From an uncultured Myxococcales bacterium (GTDB taxonomy: Bacteria; Myxococcota_A; Polyangia; Polyangiales; Polyangiaceae): DNA of 64,000 nucleotides. Below are positions 8,951-17,151 of this stretch, piece after piece. A program made the translations under genes and the position numbers. Each line of letters begins with the position of its first letter. Positions within the stretch are counted from its first letter, which is position 1. Below the pieces are notes generated by a model. That model had not been told where the DNA came from, did not search any database, and was given only the letters and a program-made list of their open reading frames with translations. The stretch spans positions 1-64,000 of the forward strand of contig CALFNG010000399.1 in assembly GCA_937902985.1 (NCBI GenBank). The letters are read 5' to 3'.

Positions 8951-9823
8951 ATGCCTACAGTGACCCGCGTGGACGCGGCGCTCGAGACGCTGCGGTTGGA
9001 AGACGAGGCGAGCGGCGCGGTCGTGTCCATGGCCCCCGGGCGCGGCGGAATGGTGACCCGCTTCTCGGTGGGCTCCGTTCCCGTGCTGTTTCTCGACGAG
9101 TCGACGCTGCTCGACCCGACGAAGAGCGTGCGCGGCGGCATCCCGATCCTCTTCCCGATCGCGGGCAAGCTGCCCGGCGACCGGTACGACGCGAAGGGCC
9201 GCACGTACACCATGAAGCAGCATGGGTTCGCGCGGAACCTGCCGTGGGCGGTGACCGACGAATCGACCCGCGACGAGGCGAGCGTGACCCTCGGGCTCGA
9301 CGCGACCGACGCCACCCGCGCGCAGTACCCCTTCGAGTTCGCGCTTCGCTTCACCTACCGATTGCACGGCGGCGTTCTCTCCGTCGAGCAACGCTTCGAG
9401 AACCACGGCGACGCGCCGATGCCGGTGCAGCCGGGCCTTCATCCCTACTTCTTCGTGCCCGAAGGCACGAAGGCCGGCGCGAGGGTCGATACCGATGCGA
9501 CGCGTGCGTACGACAACGTCACCGGACGCGAGGTCGCCGTCGCGCTCCCGATCGGCCTGGCCGGGCGCGAGGTCGATCTCCATCTCCTCGATCACCGTCC
9601 CCGGGAAACGGTCCTGCACCGCCCCGGGCTGCCGGCCGTGCGCATTGGATTCGGTGACGACGAGCAAGCGCTCGTCGTCTGGACGGTGCCCGGCCGCGAC
9701 TTCGTCTGCGTCGAGCCCTGGCGAGCGAAGTTCGGCGCGCTCGCCGACGGGACGGCGCCTCGGATCGAGCCGGGGGGCTTCGCCGCGACGACCCTGATCC
9801 TCTCGCTGGTCGACGCCAAGTGA
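8951..9823 (+). CDS. Aldose 1-epimerase family protein (galactose mutarotase-like)
   Basis: 290-residue beta-sandwich enzyme that interconverts alpha and beta anomers of aldoses or hexose 6-phosphates. Visible blocks are RGGIPILFPIAGKLPG, the HGFAR motif with the substrate-binding His, the catalytic-region GLHPYF and the C-terminal CVEPW with the expected catalytic Glu. An in-frame ATG at 8933 is an alternative start; neither has a good ribosome binding site. The stop overlaps the start of the amidohydrolase gene by 4 nt (GTGA), so the two are probably translationally coupled. Sugar specificity cannot be read from the sequence. Confidence 0.88.
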   Translation: MPTVTRVDAALETLRLEDEASGAVVSMAPGRGGMVTRFSVGSVPVLFLDESTLLDPTKSVRGGIPILFPIAGKLPGDRYDAKGRTYTMKQHGFARNLPWAVTDESTRDEASVTLGLDATDATRAQYPFEFALRFTYRLHGGVLSVEQRFENHGDAPMPVQPGLHPYFFVPEGTKAGARVDTDATRAYDNVTGREVAVALPIGLAGREVDLHLLDHRPRETVLHRPGLPAVRIGFGDDEQALVVWTVPGRDFVCVEPWRAKFGALADGTAPRIEPGGFAATTLILSLVDAK

Positions 9824-10596
9824 TCCCCGATCCGCGAGCTTCGCTCCTGGGCGCGACGGACCCATCGCCGGTCTGCGTGACCAACGAGCGTGGAACGTCG
9901 AATATCCTTCTCATCGGCGACCACGCTGGAAACGCGATCCCGGCCTCGCTCGGAGACCTCGGCGTCTCGGCCGACGATCGGGTCCGCCACATCGCCTGGG
10001 ACCTCGGCGTGCAGTCCTTGGGAGAGCAGCTCGCGACCCGCCTCGACGCGACGTTCATCTCGCAGCGGTTCTCCCGCCTGGTGATCGACTGCAATCGCGA
10101 CCCGCACGCGCAGCGGGCGATCCTCGAGGTTTCCGACGGGACCGCGGTTCCGGGCAATGCGAACCTGGCCCAGGCAGCGCGTGACGAGAGGCGCACGGCC
10201 ATTCACGAGCCCTACCAGCAGCAGATCGGGAGCGAGCTCGCGACGCGGCACCATCGCGACCCGCCGCCGGTGCTCGTGGCGCTGCACAGCTTCACGCCCG
10301 TGCTCGGCGTCGAGCGGCGACCCTGGCAAATCGGGATTCTGCACGACGCGGGAGACACGCGGCTCAGCCGTGCCATGCTGCGTCGGCTCCGTCAGGAGAG
10401 TTCGCTGAAGGTCGGCGACAACGAGCCGTATCGAATGGACGGCACCGACTACTCGATCCCGAGGCACGCGTATCCGAACGGCACGCTCTACCTCGAAGTC
10501 GAGTTCCGGCACGACCTGCTTTCGGAGCCGAGCGAACGGTCGAGCTGGGCGAGCCGCTTCGCCGTCTGGCTGGCGGACGCGATCGCGGCGGCGTGA
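9820..10596 (+). CDS. N-formylglutamate amidohydrolase family protein
   Basis: 258 residues. The family hydrolyses N-formyl-glutamate to glutamate and formate in histidine degradation, although many bacterial members have other or unknown substrates. Recognisable parts are IGDHAGNAIP near residue 33, RHIAWDLGV, the FSRLVIDCNRDP block, LVALHSFTPVL and a C-terminal LYLEVEF. GTG start overlapping the epimerase stop by 4 nt, so it is the second gene of a two-gene operon. No hut genes are nearby, which weakens the histidine-catabolism reading. Confidence 0.88.
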   Translation: MIPDPRASLLGATDPSPVCVTNERGTSNILLIGDHAGNAIPASLGDLGVSADDRVRHIAWDLGVQSLGEQLATRLDATFISQRFSRLVIDCNRDPHAQRAILEVSDGTAVPGNANLAQAARDERRTAIHEPYQQQIGSELATRHHRDPPPVLVALHSFTPVLGVERRPWQIGILHDAGDTRLSRAMLRRLRQESSLKVGDNEPYRMDGTDYSIPRHAYPNGTLYLEVEFRHDLLSEPSERSSWASRFAVWLADAIAAA

Positions 10597-10606
10597 CCGC
10601 CCGCGA

Positions 10607-10789
10607 CTACCAGCTCCACTGCTCGACGAGCTTGCCCGCGGCGATGCGAAAGAGGGTGCCACCGCTCGAGACGACCTCTCGCCCCTGCTCGATTCGCAGG
10701 GTCGTGCGGCGCACGGAGACGAACTCCGTGTCGGCCCGGGTCAATTCGATCGTGGTCTGCACCTCCGGATGAGCGGCGAGGACCGGCGT
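10607..10789 (-). pseudogene. C-terminal remnant of a SnoaL/NTF2-like (ester-cyclase type) gene
   Basis: The last 60 codons read as the C-terminal half of an NTF2-fold SnoaL-like protein: IELTRADTEFVSVRRTTLRI, then SGGTLFRIAAGKLVEQWSW and a stop. The N-terminal half is missing. At about 10790 the homology stops exactly where a TetR C-terminus begins on the other strand. A deletion that removed the 5' halves of two divergent genes explains both truncations. The frame stays open upstream only by antisense reading of the TetR part. Confidence 0.6.
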
Positions 10790-10796
10790 CGACCTG

Positions 10797-11010
10797 ACGC
10801 AAGTGATGGGGGACCTGAAAAAGGAGCTCGGGCGCGTGATGGGGACGTTGCTCAAACGGGCGCAGGCCGCCGGAGCCGTCCGCAAAGACGTGGGGGTGCC
10901 CGAGATCGTGGCCCTGATGACCGGCGCGTTCGCGTCGATCGACCGCCTGGGGGCGGGTCCGCGCGCCCGGGAACGGCTCCTCGCCATCGTTCCGACGGGC
11001 TTCGGGGGCC
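10797..11010 (+). pseudogene. C-terminal remnant of a TetR-family regulator gene
   Basis: Codons from about 10803 read MGDLKKELGRVMGTLLKRA, then AGAVRKDVGVPEIVALMTGA and ERLLAIV, which is the ligand-binding C-terminal domain of a TetR repressor. No helix-turn-helix half is present upstream; that DNA belongs to the SnoaL remnant. The frame continues to 11603 without further similarity, so the original stop is also lost. See the paired remnant at 10607-10789. Confidence 0.55.
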
Positions 11011-11103
11011 GGCCGTGCAGGTTTCGACCACTGCGCCGGCTCCGCGCCGGGCCGGCCGCCCGCCTCGTGGCGCTCCGATGCGCATCCGTGTGGTCGGCCG
11101 GGT

Positions 11104-11118
11104 GCCTAGCGTCTAGGC
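11104..11118. promoter_or_regulatory. Compact hairpin or operator before the 11128 gene
   Basis: GCCTAG-CGT-CTAGGC is a perfect 6-bp inverted repeat with a 3-nt loop, ending 9 bp before the ATG at 11128. It could be an operator or a translational block. It is too close to the start to be that gene's core promoter. Confidence 0.3.
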
Positions 11119-11127
11119 TGTGTTTTG

Positions 11128-11553
11128 ATGTTTACCGGAGCTGGCGGGGATTCGTGGTCGGTGCTCTTCGGCACGCTGAAAGGGCTGCGCACCTCGTGGC
11201 CGTCGCGCGGCTGGAGCTGGGACGGCCGCTTTTCGTGCGTGACCTCCACGTTCAACGTCGAGCTCCAGGCGAAGGCGCGCTCCGCCGTGGCCGTCGCGCT
11301 CCCGACCGAGTGGACGTCGACCACGATCCAGCGCTCGCCCGCGCCCCTGCGCGATCTGGCCGAGCGCACTGGCGGCCTGCGCGAGGGGCAGATGATCCTC
11401 GTCAGCGCCGCGGTCGGCACGGCCTACGCGTACGGCCTCTGGTGGCCGTGGGGCGACGGGATCACGACGTCTCTGCGGGTCGGCCTCGGGGGCACGCACG
11501 TCCCTCAAGACGCCTTCCAGCGCCTGCGAGACGTGTTCAGCGTCGAGGTCTGA
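11128..11553 (+). CDS. Conserved hypothetical protein (141 aa)
   Basis: Not recognised. Soluble, Trp- and Thr-rich protein with composition and codon use of a true gene. A central IQRSPAPLRDLAERTGG segment is followed by a hydrophobic stretch (ILVSAAVGTAYAYGLWW) too short and mixed to call a membrane anchor. Two ATGs occur in tandem (11125 and 11128). It lies between the SnoaL/TetR scar and the helicase, 85 bp before the latter, and could be co-transcribed with it. Confidence 0.6.
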   Translation: MFTGAGGDSWSVLFGTLKGLRTSWPSRGWSWDGRFSCVTSTFNVELQAKARSAVAVALPTEWTSTTIQRSPAPLRDLAERTGGLREGQMILVSAAVGTAYAYGLWWPWGDGITTSLRVGLGGTHVPQDAFQRLRDVFSVEV

Positions 11554-11638
11554 GCCGTCCTAGTCCGCGCGCGCTCGCGTCGGTGTCGGCGAGGCCTGTG
11601 TGAGCTTGTCGCCCTTGCGCGTGCTAAAGCGCCGCGCG

Positions 11639-13615
11639 ATGACCGGGACTGACCTCACCCAGCTCGTCGGGCCCGCGCTCGCCTCGGCGCTGGCCGCGAA
11701 GGGCTACGAAACACTCACGGCCGTCCAGGAGGCCGTTCTCGACGAGGCGCTCGAGGGCCGCGACCTCAGGGTGACGTCGCAGACCGGCTCCGGCAAGACC
11801 ATCGCCATCGGGTTCGTGGTCCGCGATCTGCTCGACGACCTCACGGCGCAGGGCGGCGGGCCCGCCCGGCCCCGGGTGCTCGTCTTGACCCCGACGCGAG
11901 AGCTCGCCAAGCAGGTGGCCGAAGAGCTGACCTGGCTCTACGCGCCGCTTCGCGTGAGGGTCGCGTGCGTCACGGGCGGCGCCGGATACGTCGACCAGAA
12001 GCGCGCGCTCGCGTCGAACCCGGCGGTGATCGTCGCGACGCCCGGGCGCCTGCGCGACGCCCTCGAGCGCGCGAAGATCGACGCCTCGGACCTCGCGGCC
12101 GTCGTGCTCGACGAAGCCGACTCGATGCTCGACCTCGGCTTTCGAGAAGACCTCGAGGCGATCCTCGCGATGCTCCCGAAGGAGCGACGGTCGCACCTCG
12201 TGTCGGCGACCTTCTCGCGCGACGTGGTGACCCTGGCCGATCGCTTCCAGCAAGATCCGGTGCACGTCCAGGGAACGCGTCTCGGCGAGGCCAACGCGGA
12301 CATCGCGCACGTGGTGCACCTCGTCGAGCCGAGCCAGCGGGTCGACGCGCTCATCAACCTGCTGCTCTCGGACGAAGACGCGAAGTCGCTCGTGTTCGTG
12401 CGCACCCGGGCCGACGTGGCCCGGATCGCCGGCGAGCTCGCCGAGGCAGGGTTCGTCGTTCGAACGCTCTCGGGGGAAATGGAACAGCCGGAGCGCGATC
12501 GGGCGCTGGCGGCCTTCAGGCAAGGGGGGGTGCAGGCCCTCGTCGCGACCGACGTCGCCGCCCGCGGGATCGACGTCCGCGACATCGCCCGGGTCATTCA
12601 GGTCGAGCCGCCGACCGACGTCGAGACCTACACGCACCGGAGCGGGCGGACGGGGCGCGCCGGCAAGCAAGGAACGAGCGTTCTCTTCGTGGCGCCTTCG
12701 CACTACCCGGGCATCGCGCGGGGCCTGGCGCGCGCGAAGATCGCGCACCGCGTCGAGCCGATCCCCCGTCCCGAAGCCATCCAGCGCGCCCGCGAAGAGA
12801 AGCTGGTCGCCTGGCTCGCGCGCGAAGGAGACGGCGAGACGATCGACCCCCACGCGCTCTCCATCGCCGAGCGCATCGTGAAGAGCGGCGCGGTGGTGAC
12901 CGCCCTCGGGCGACTCATCGAGAAGGCGGGCCTCCACGGCCCGACGAAGGCCCGCGAGGTCCGGACGATCGCCCCGCCTCGAGACGATCAGCCGCCGACC
13001 CGGGCGCGGCGCGGCGTCGACCCCAAGCGCGGCCCGGTCGGCGCGGAGCGAGCGGGTCGTGGAGACCGCGCCGAGCGAGCCGAGCGAGCCGAGCGAGCCG
13101 AGCGAGCCGAGCGAGAATGGGTCCCGTTCCGGGTGACGTGGGGCGGTCAGCAGGGTGCCGACGCGCGCCGCCTGCTGGCCATCGCCTGCCGTTCAGGCAA
13201 CGTCAAAGGCAGTGACATCGGCGCGATCCGGGTCGAGGCGACCTACTCCTTCATCGACGTCGCGCGCGACGTGGCCGACGCGTTCGCGATCGCAGCGGCA
13301 CGGCCCGACCCGCGCAACCCGCGCATCCGGATCACCCGGGGCGACGAAGCGCCCCGCGAGGCGCGACCCGAACGGACCGACCATGCGCCCCGCGAGGTGC
13401 GACCCGAACGGACGGGGCCACGCCCGCGCGACGCACGCCCGGAGCGCGCGGAGAGCCGGCCGCGCGAGGTCCGGGCCGCACGCGTCGATGCCCCTCGAGA
13501 CGTGCGACCGGAGCCGCCCTCGCGCCCGAAGGCACCGCACACCGAGCCTCCACCACGCCCGCACGAGCGCCCGCGCGGCGCCATCGCGGTGCTCCGGCGC
13601 CCCCGAAAGACCTGA
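11639..13615 (+). CDS. DEAD-box RNA helicase with DbpA-type RNA-binding domain
   Basis: 658-residue ATP-dependent RNA helicase, likely acting in ribosome assembly or RNA remodelling. All core motifs are visible: a Q-like motif, Walker A TGSGKT, PTREL, TPGRL, DEAD, SAT, then FVRTRADV, ATDVAARGIDV and HRSGRTGR. A DbpA/CsdA-type RRM follows (WVPFRVTWGGQQGADARRLL to ATYSFIDV), which in DbpA gives 23S rRNA specificity. Two low-complexity parts flank it: an ERA tripeptide repeat before, and a basic tail of about 15-residue PREARPER-type repeats after, probably an RNA-binding extension. The ATG at 11639 begins the conserved domain; the in-frame GTG at 11600 adds 13 residues. The SET gene follows after 39 bp. 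Confidence 0.93.
   Translation: MTGTDLTQLVGPALASALAAKGYETLTAVQEAVLDEALEGRDLRVTSQTGSGKTIAIGFVVRDLLDDLTAQGGGPARPRVLVLTPTRELAKQVAEELTWLYAPLRVRVACVTGGAGYVDQKRALASNPAVIVATPGRLRDALERAKIDASDLAAVVLDEADSMLDLGFREDLEAILAMLPKERRSHLVSATFSRDVVTLADRFQQDPVHVQGTRLGEANADIAHVVHLVEPSQRVDALINLLLSDEDAKSLVFVRTRADVARIAGELAEAGFVVRTLSGEMEQPERDRALAAFRQGGVQALVATDVAARGIDVRDIARVIQVEPPTDVETYTHRSGRTGRAGKQGTSVLFVAPSHYPGIARGLARAKIAHRVEPIPRPEAIQRAREEKLVAWLAREGDGETIDPHALSIAERIVKSGAVVTALGRLIEKAGLHGPTKAREVRTIAPPRDDQPPTRARRGVDPKRGPVGAERAGRGDRAERAERAERAERAEREWVPFRVTWGGQQGADARRLLAIACRSGNVKGSDIGAIRVEATYSFIDVARDVADAFAIAAARPDPRNPRIRITRGDEAPREARPERTDHAPREVRPERTGPRPRDARPERAESRPREVRAARVDAPRDVRPEPPSRPKAPHTEPPPRPHERPRGAIAVLRRPRKT
13071..13115 (+). 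repeat. 9-bp tandem repeat inside the helicase gene
   Basis: About five copies of GCCGAGCGA encode Ala-Glu-Arg repeats between the helicase core and the RNA-binding domain. The period is a multiple of three, so changes in copy number stay in frame and alter only linker length. Confidence 0.75.
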
Positions 13616-13654
13616 TCGGACCTTCGACCCCTCGAACATCGTGGAGCTTCCCCG

Positions 13655-14296
13655 ATGAGCAAGAATCGGCGCGTCAAACCGATGTTCAGTCTGTCGCCGG
13701 TCGAGTTCCGCGACAGCCCGATCGCCGGCCGGGGCGTCTTCGCACGCCGTCCCTTCAGGACCGGAGACGTGGTCGTTCCCTATGCCCCGAGGCAGCGCAA
13801 GGTCGACGCGCGCGATCCCGAGGCCGTCGCGGCCGCCGAGACGAAGCTCACGCTCCTCTCGGAGCAGCGGTTCGTCATCATCCCGGACACCAGCGTGCCC
13901 GGCGGCTGGCTGTGCAACCACAGCTGCCACCCCAACGCGGCGATCTTCTCCGACCGTGAGGGACGCGTCCAGTGCACGCGGCCCATCGCCCCGGGCGACG
14001 AGGTCACCATCTTCTACGGGTGGGTGAGCCACAACGAGCCCGAGCGCGATCCGTGCCGCTGCGGCGCGCCGCGGTGCCGCGGCTTCATCAACTTCGATCT
14101 CAGCGACGAAGACGCCGCGCACGCTCATGTCGTCGAGGGCCGTCGCGTGACGATGGACGACGTCCTCGCGAGGCGGCTGGCCGAATACGGCGCGTTCTTG
14201 CACTCGATCGGCCAGGAGCAAGTTCAGGAGGCCATCGCCAATACCCTCGTGCGGATGAAGCTTCGAAAGAGCGGAAGCGTCGTCTGCGCCTTCTGA
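13655..14296 (+). CDS. SET-domain protein lysine methyltransferase
   Basis: 213-residue protein with a full SET fold signature: SPIAGRGVFARRPF at residues 21-34, the cofactor-binding NHSCHPNA, the GDEVTIFYGW motif with the catalytic-region Tyr, and a Cys-rich post-SET CRCGAPRCRGFI. Such enzymes transfer methyl groups from S-adenosylmethionine to protein lysines. Bacterial members are few, and targets such as ribosomal proteins or nucleoid proteins are not predictable here. The C-terminal 60 residues are helical and unassigned. It lies 39 bp after the DEAD-box helicase stop on the same strand, so co-transcription is likely and a helicase- or ribosome-related target is conceivable (inference). 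Confidence 0.9.
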   Translation: MSKNRRVKPMFSLSPVEFRDSPIAGRGVFARRPFRTGDVVVPYAPRQRKVDARDPEAVAAAETKLTLLSEQRFVIIPDTSVPGGWLCNHSCHPNAAIFSDREGRVQCTRPIAPGDEVTIFYGWVSHNEPERDPCRCGAPRCRGFINFDLSDEDAAHAHVVEGRRVTMDDVLARRLAEYGAFLHSIGQEQVQEAIANTLVRMKLRKSGSVVCAF

Positions 14297-14343
14297 CGCT
14301 CCTTCGACGAGTCGACAGCGACTCGAGTGATACGGTCTGCGCG

Positions 14344-15198
14344 ATGAGACGTGCCCCGGCCCCCTTCTCGCATCGAACGGTCGACGAACTCGTCATCGGC
14401 GACGAGGCCTCGCTGCGCCATGTCTCGCTCTATTCCGAGCTCAAAGAGGTCCTTCGCCGGTCGAGCTACACGTTCCGAATCTTGCCCACTCGCGCCGCCG
14501 CGCGCGCGGATCGAGCTCTCCTTCTCAACCTGACGTTCTGGAGCGCGAGCACGGGGGGCGATGTCCTCGTCGACAGGCACATCGAGGCCGACGTCATCGC
14601 CCACGCCGCCTGGCACCATCTGGCAGCGCGCGCGCTCACCGCGACGCCGAGCGAGCCGCCTGCCGTCGAGGCGCTCTTTCTCGGAGAGGCCATCGCGAGC
14701 GCGTTCGACCTGTATCTCGTCGGGCGCCTCCTGGGCCACGCGCCGCGATCGACGTTCCTCGAGACCCAGGTCCCTGCCATGGCCGAGGCTGCCGACGCCG
14801 CGGGCCTCTCGGAGCGGCGCTTCGAGGCGCTCCTGGGCAGTATCGCGCGAGACCCCGACCGCGCCTTCGCCGACTTGCGCGAGCTTCTCAGCGACGCGAC
14901 CGCGGCGCTCTACGAATGCCGGAGCGGCGAAGAGGGCCTCGCGGCTCTCACCCGGTTCGACGCCCATCGATTCGCGCCGTTGCTGCATCGCTACGAGCTG
15001 TCGAACTGGGTGCTCTACGCCCGCGCGTTTGGCGAGAAGAAGGGCAAGGGCGGCGGCGGCGGCGGCGGAGCCCGCGCGCGGGCAATCGACCGTTCCCTTC
15101 GAAAAGAAAGAGCCCCGCTCGAGTGGCTCGCCCGGCAGTGGATCCGGCAAACGCCTCATCCGAAGAGGCCGATTGCGCCCCGACGGATCGCCGTGTAA
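14344..15198 (+). CDS. Hypothetical protein (284 aa) with metalloprotease-like His motif
   Basis: Not recognised. The ATG at 14344 is chosen because the open frame upstream is antisense or out of phase with the SET gene. Around residue 88 the segment VIAHAAWHHLA, followed about 25 residues later by LFLGEAIASAFDLYL, looks like a degenerate gluzincin pattern (HxxxH plus a downstream Glu). The first Glu of HExxH is replaced by Ala, so zinc protease activity is doubtful. A run of seven Gly precedes a basic C-terminus. It lies 47 bp after the SET gene and 15 bp before the REC-GAF gene. Confidence 0.65.
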   Translation: MRRAPAPFSHRTVDELVIGDEASLRHVSLYSELKEVLRRSSYTFRILPTRAAARADRALLLNLTFWSASTGGDVLVDRHIEADVIAHAAWHHLAARALTATPSEPPAVEALFLGEAIASAFDLYLVGRLLGHAPRSTFLETQVPAMAEAADAAGLSERRFEALLGSIARDPDRAFADLRELLSDATAALYECRSGEEGLAALTRFDAHRFAPLLHRYELSNWVLYARAFGEKKGKGGGGGGGARARAIDRSLRKERAPLEWLARQWIRQTPHPKRPIAPRRIAV

Positions 15199-15213
15199 TT
15201 AGCACAGCCCCCG

Positions 15214-16065
15214 ATGCGCAAGGCTCTCGCTGGAGTCTCGGTTCTCCTCGTCGACGACGAACCGGACAATTCCGATCTGCTCGGGCTCTACGTGGAATCG
15301 CAGGGAGCGTCCGTGCGTATCGCGTCGAGCGCCCGCGAAGCCCTCGAGGTCCTCTCGTCGTGGAAACCGGACATCATGCTCCTCGACATCTCGATGCCCG
15401 AGATGGATGGCTACGATCTCCTGAAGGCGATCCGGCGCGATCCCGCCCTTCGAACGACCCCGGCAGTCGCGGTCACGGCGCACGTGTTCGAGCGCGACAA
15501 GCGCCTCGCCGCCCAGGCCACGTTCTCCGCGCACGTGTCCAAGCCCTACGACTGCGAGGCCCTCGTCTACATCGTCCAAAAGCTCACGATCGCGAAGCCG
15601 TCGGACGAAGACCCGCCCGCGATTCGCGATTTCCGCGCCGTGCTCGACGCGCAAGGGATGCACCAGGCGCTCGGGTTCCTCAATCGCAGGACGTCTCACC
15701 GCTTCACGGGCATCTTTCGATTCGACGGCAAGATCCTCCACGGCCTGCACGTGTTCGACCGCGAGCACCCGGTTCCGTCGCCGGGCAGCGACGCGCCGCT
15801 GCGGGAGACGTACGCCGCGATCGTCGAAGCCGAGCGGCAGCCGTTCGTCGTGTGGGACTCGCATCTCGCCCCGAAGCTCGCCGATCACCCGGCTCGGGAT
15901 CGAGAGCGAGCCTATTGCGGGGTGCTCTTGCGGCGCGCCAACGGCTTGCCGTTCGGAACGATCTGTCACTTCGATCCGTCGCCGGTGGCGCCGAGCCCCG
16001 ACGTGCTGGGGCTCCTGTTGCTCGTCGCGCCACTCGTCTCGTCGGCCGTCGTCGGCTCGACGTGA
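15214..16065 (+). CDS. Response regulator: REC domain plus GAF domain
   Basis: 283 residues. The receiver domain at about 8-125 has the acidic pair in LLVDDEPDN, the phospho-acceptor Asp in LLDISMPEMDG, a Thr in VAVTAHV and the conserved Lys in SKPYD. The C-terminal half is a GAF-like sensor (TSHRFTGIFRFDG, PLRETYAAIV, YCGVLLRR, FGTICHFD). There is no DNA-binding or catalytic output, so it probably passes phosphorylation and ligand sensing to a partner. The last 100 bp overlap the 3' end of the convergent DUF1003 gene. Confidence 0.9.
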   Translation: MRKALAGVSVLLVDDEPDNSDLLGLYVESQGASVRIASSAREALEVLSSWKPDIMLLDISMPEMDGYDLLKAIRRDPALRTTPAVAVTAHVFERDKRLAAQATFSAHVSKPYDCEALVYIVQKLTIAKPSDEDPPAIRDFRAVLDAQGMHQALGFLNRRTSHRFTGIFRFDGKILHGLHVFDREHPVPSPGSDAPLRETYAAIVEAERQPFVVWDSHLAPKLADHPARDRERAYCGVLLRRANGLPFGTICHFDPSPVAPSPDVLGLLLLVAPLVSSAVVGST

Positions 16066-16586
16066 GGGCTGCCGATCGTCGTTTCGAACGCTGAGAGCAC
16101 CTCGGCGGGGTTGGCCCGCTGCTGCATCGCCTCGGCCACGGCGTCCTTGCGATCGCGAACGTTTGGCAGGTCGCGCCGGAGCTCCTCGAGGAGCGAGATG
16201 ATCTTCGTCGCCTTTTGCTCGGCAATGAGGCTCAGCTGCAAGTCGAGGTGAGCGCGACGATCGGCCTCGTGATTCAAACGATTCTGCGCCGTGAGCACCG
16301 TTGTGGCCACGACGGCGGCGTAGGCAGTCAACACGCCCTGCAGGCCGTAAAAGGGCGGATGGTCGACGGCGGGCCACCCCGTCCACCGCGTCGCCGCGTT
16401 GTAAATCACCCAGACGGCGGCCGCCCCCACGAGCATGTACAGGGCTCGGGGCCGCCCGAGTTGCCCCGTCAACGCCTCGATCGCGCGTTGATGGCGGCTG
16501 ATGCGCGAGGCCGAAGCCGCGTTGAGCTGCGCGATCGTCTCGATATTTTCGGAGACGTGGTTCGGAACGCCCGGGGTCGAAGCCAT
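15966..16586 (-). CDS. DUF1003 membrane protein
   Basis: 206 residues. Two hydrophobic segments (residues about 45-62 and 75-95) precede a conserved cytoplasmic block (LTAQNRLNHEADRRAHLDLQ to EQKATKIISLLEELRRDLP) that defines DUF1003. Function is unknown in the family. The ATG at 16586 is preferred to the TTG at 16604. The last third is Ser/Thr/Gly-rich and, for 100 bp, is antisense to the REC-GAF gene, which implies a recent C-terminal extension or a lost stop. Confidence 0.85.
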   Translation of the reverse strand: MASTPGVPNHVSENIETIAQLNAASASRISRHQRAIEALTGQLGRPRALYMLVGAAAVWVIYNAATRWTGWPAVDHPPFYGLQGVLTAYAAVVATTVLTAQNRLNHEADRRAHLDLQLSLIAEQKATKIISLLEELRRDLPNVRDRKDAVAEAMQQRANPAEVLSAFETTIGSPHVEPTTADETSGATSNRSPSTSGLGATGDGSK

Positions 16587-16659
16587 CTTGGATGACCGTC
16601 GCAATTCGCGTGCTAGACGGACCGTCGGCGTCGTGGAACGAGCCCGTCGGGTGGCCCCA

Positions 16660-16677
16660 GCGCCGCGGGCGCGGCGC
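16660..16677 (-). terminator. GC hairpin after the 16684 gene
   Basis: GCGCCGCG-GG-CGCGGCGC, a perfect 8-bp stem with a 2-nt loop, lies 6 bp beyond the stop of the minus-strand gene ending at 16684. It has no T run, so it may only stabilise the 3' end or need Rho. Confidence 0.35.
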
Positions 16678-16683
16678 GAGCCA

Positions 16684-17112
16684 TCAGGCGGCGGTGTAGG
16701 TCGTCGCGCGCTTCTGACCCTTGGCCTTGAGCTTCTTCTTCGCGAGACCTTCCTTTAAGACGCGCGGCATTTCCTTGGCCTGCATCCGAAGTTCGGTCCG
16801 GATCTGTTCGGCCCGCAATCCCTCGCGGTGCTTCTTCACGAGGGCGACGACCTGATCGAGCGCCGCGGCGATATCGTCGGCCGAACGACGGGGGAGTCGG
16901 CCCGTGGCCGATGCCGCGCGGGCGCGCGCAGGGCGCTTGGGGGCCGCCTCTTCGACCGGAGCCTTCGCCCCATTGACTACATGGGTCTCCGGACGGCCCC
17001 GATGCGTGCCGGTGAGGAGCTCGTCAAGCGATACCGAACGTACGGCGGCGAGGACGGAGCCGGCAAAGGCCTGGGCGAGTTCGGTGAGCTTGGACTGCAA
17101 AGAAGTCGTCAT
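16684..17112 (-). CDS. Small probable DNA-binding regulator (142 aa)
   Basis: The C-terminal 70 residues read like a winged-helix fold: ADDIAAALDQVVALVKKHRE, then GLRAEQIRTELRMQAKEMPRVLKEGLA with a basic KKKLKAKGQKR end. That spacing is common in small DNA-binding or histone-like proteins. An N-terminal helix and a Pro/Ala/Arg-rich linker precede it. No close family name comes to mind. A promoter lies only a few bases upstream, giving a nearly leaderless mRNA. It lies 98 bp upstream of DUF1003 on the same strand. Confidence 0.65.
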   Translation of the reverse strand: MTTSLQSKLTELAQAFAGSVLAAVRSVSLDELLTGTHRGRPETHVVNGAKAPVEEAAPKRPARARAASATGRLPRRSADDIAAALDQVVALVKKHREGLRAEQIRTELRMQAKEMPRVLKEGLAKKKLKAKGQKRATTYTAA

Positions 17113-17121
17113 GGGAACGCT

Positions 17122-17151
17122 CTATAACCCGAATTCATTGGAACGCACCAA
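17122..17151 (-). promoter_or_regulatory. Promoter giving a nearly leaderless transcript
   Basis: Reading leftward: TTGGTG (17151-17146), an 18-bp spacer, TTATAG (17127-17122), then the ATG at 17112. The predicted start is 3-5 nt before the ATG, so no ribosome binding site fits. The remainder of the 323-bp space to 17435 is locally AT-richer and contains no gene I can support. Confidence 0.4.

Noticed and set aside
11004-11060. tRNA-like T-loop word GGTTTCGACC
   Set aside because: No acceptor stem, anticodon arm or CCA-proximal pairing could be built around it.
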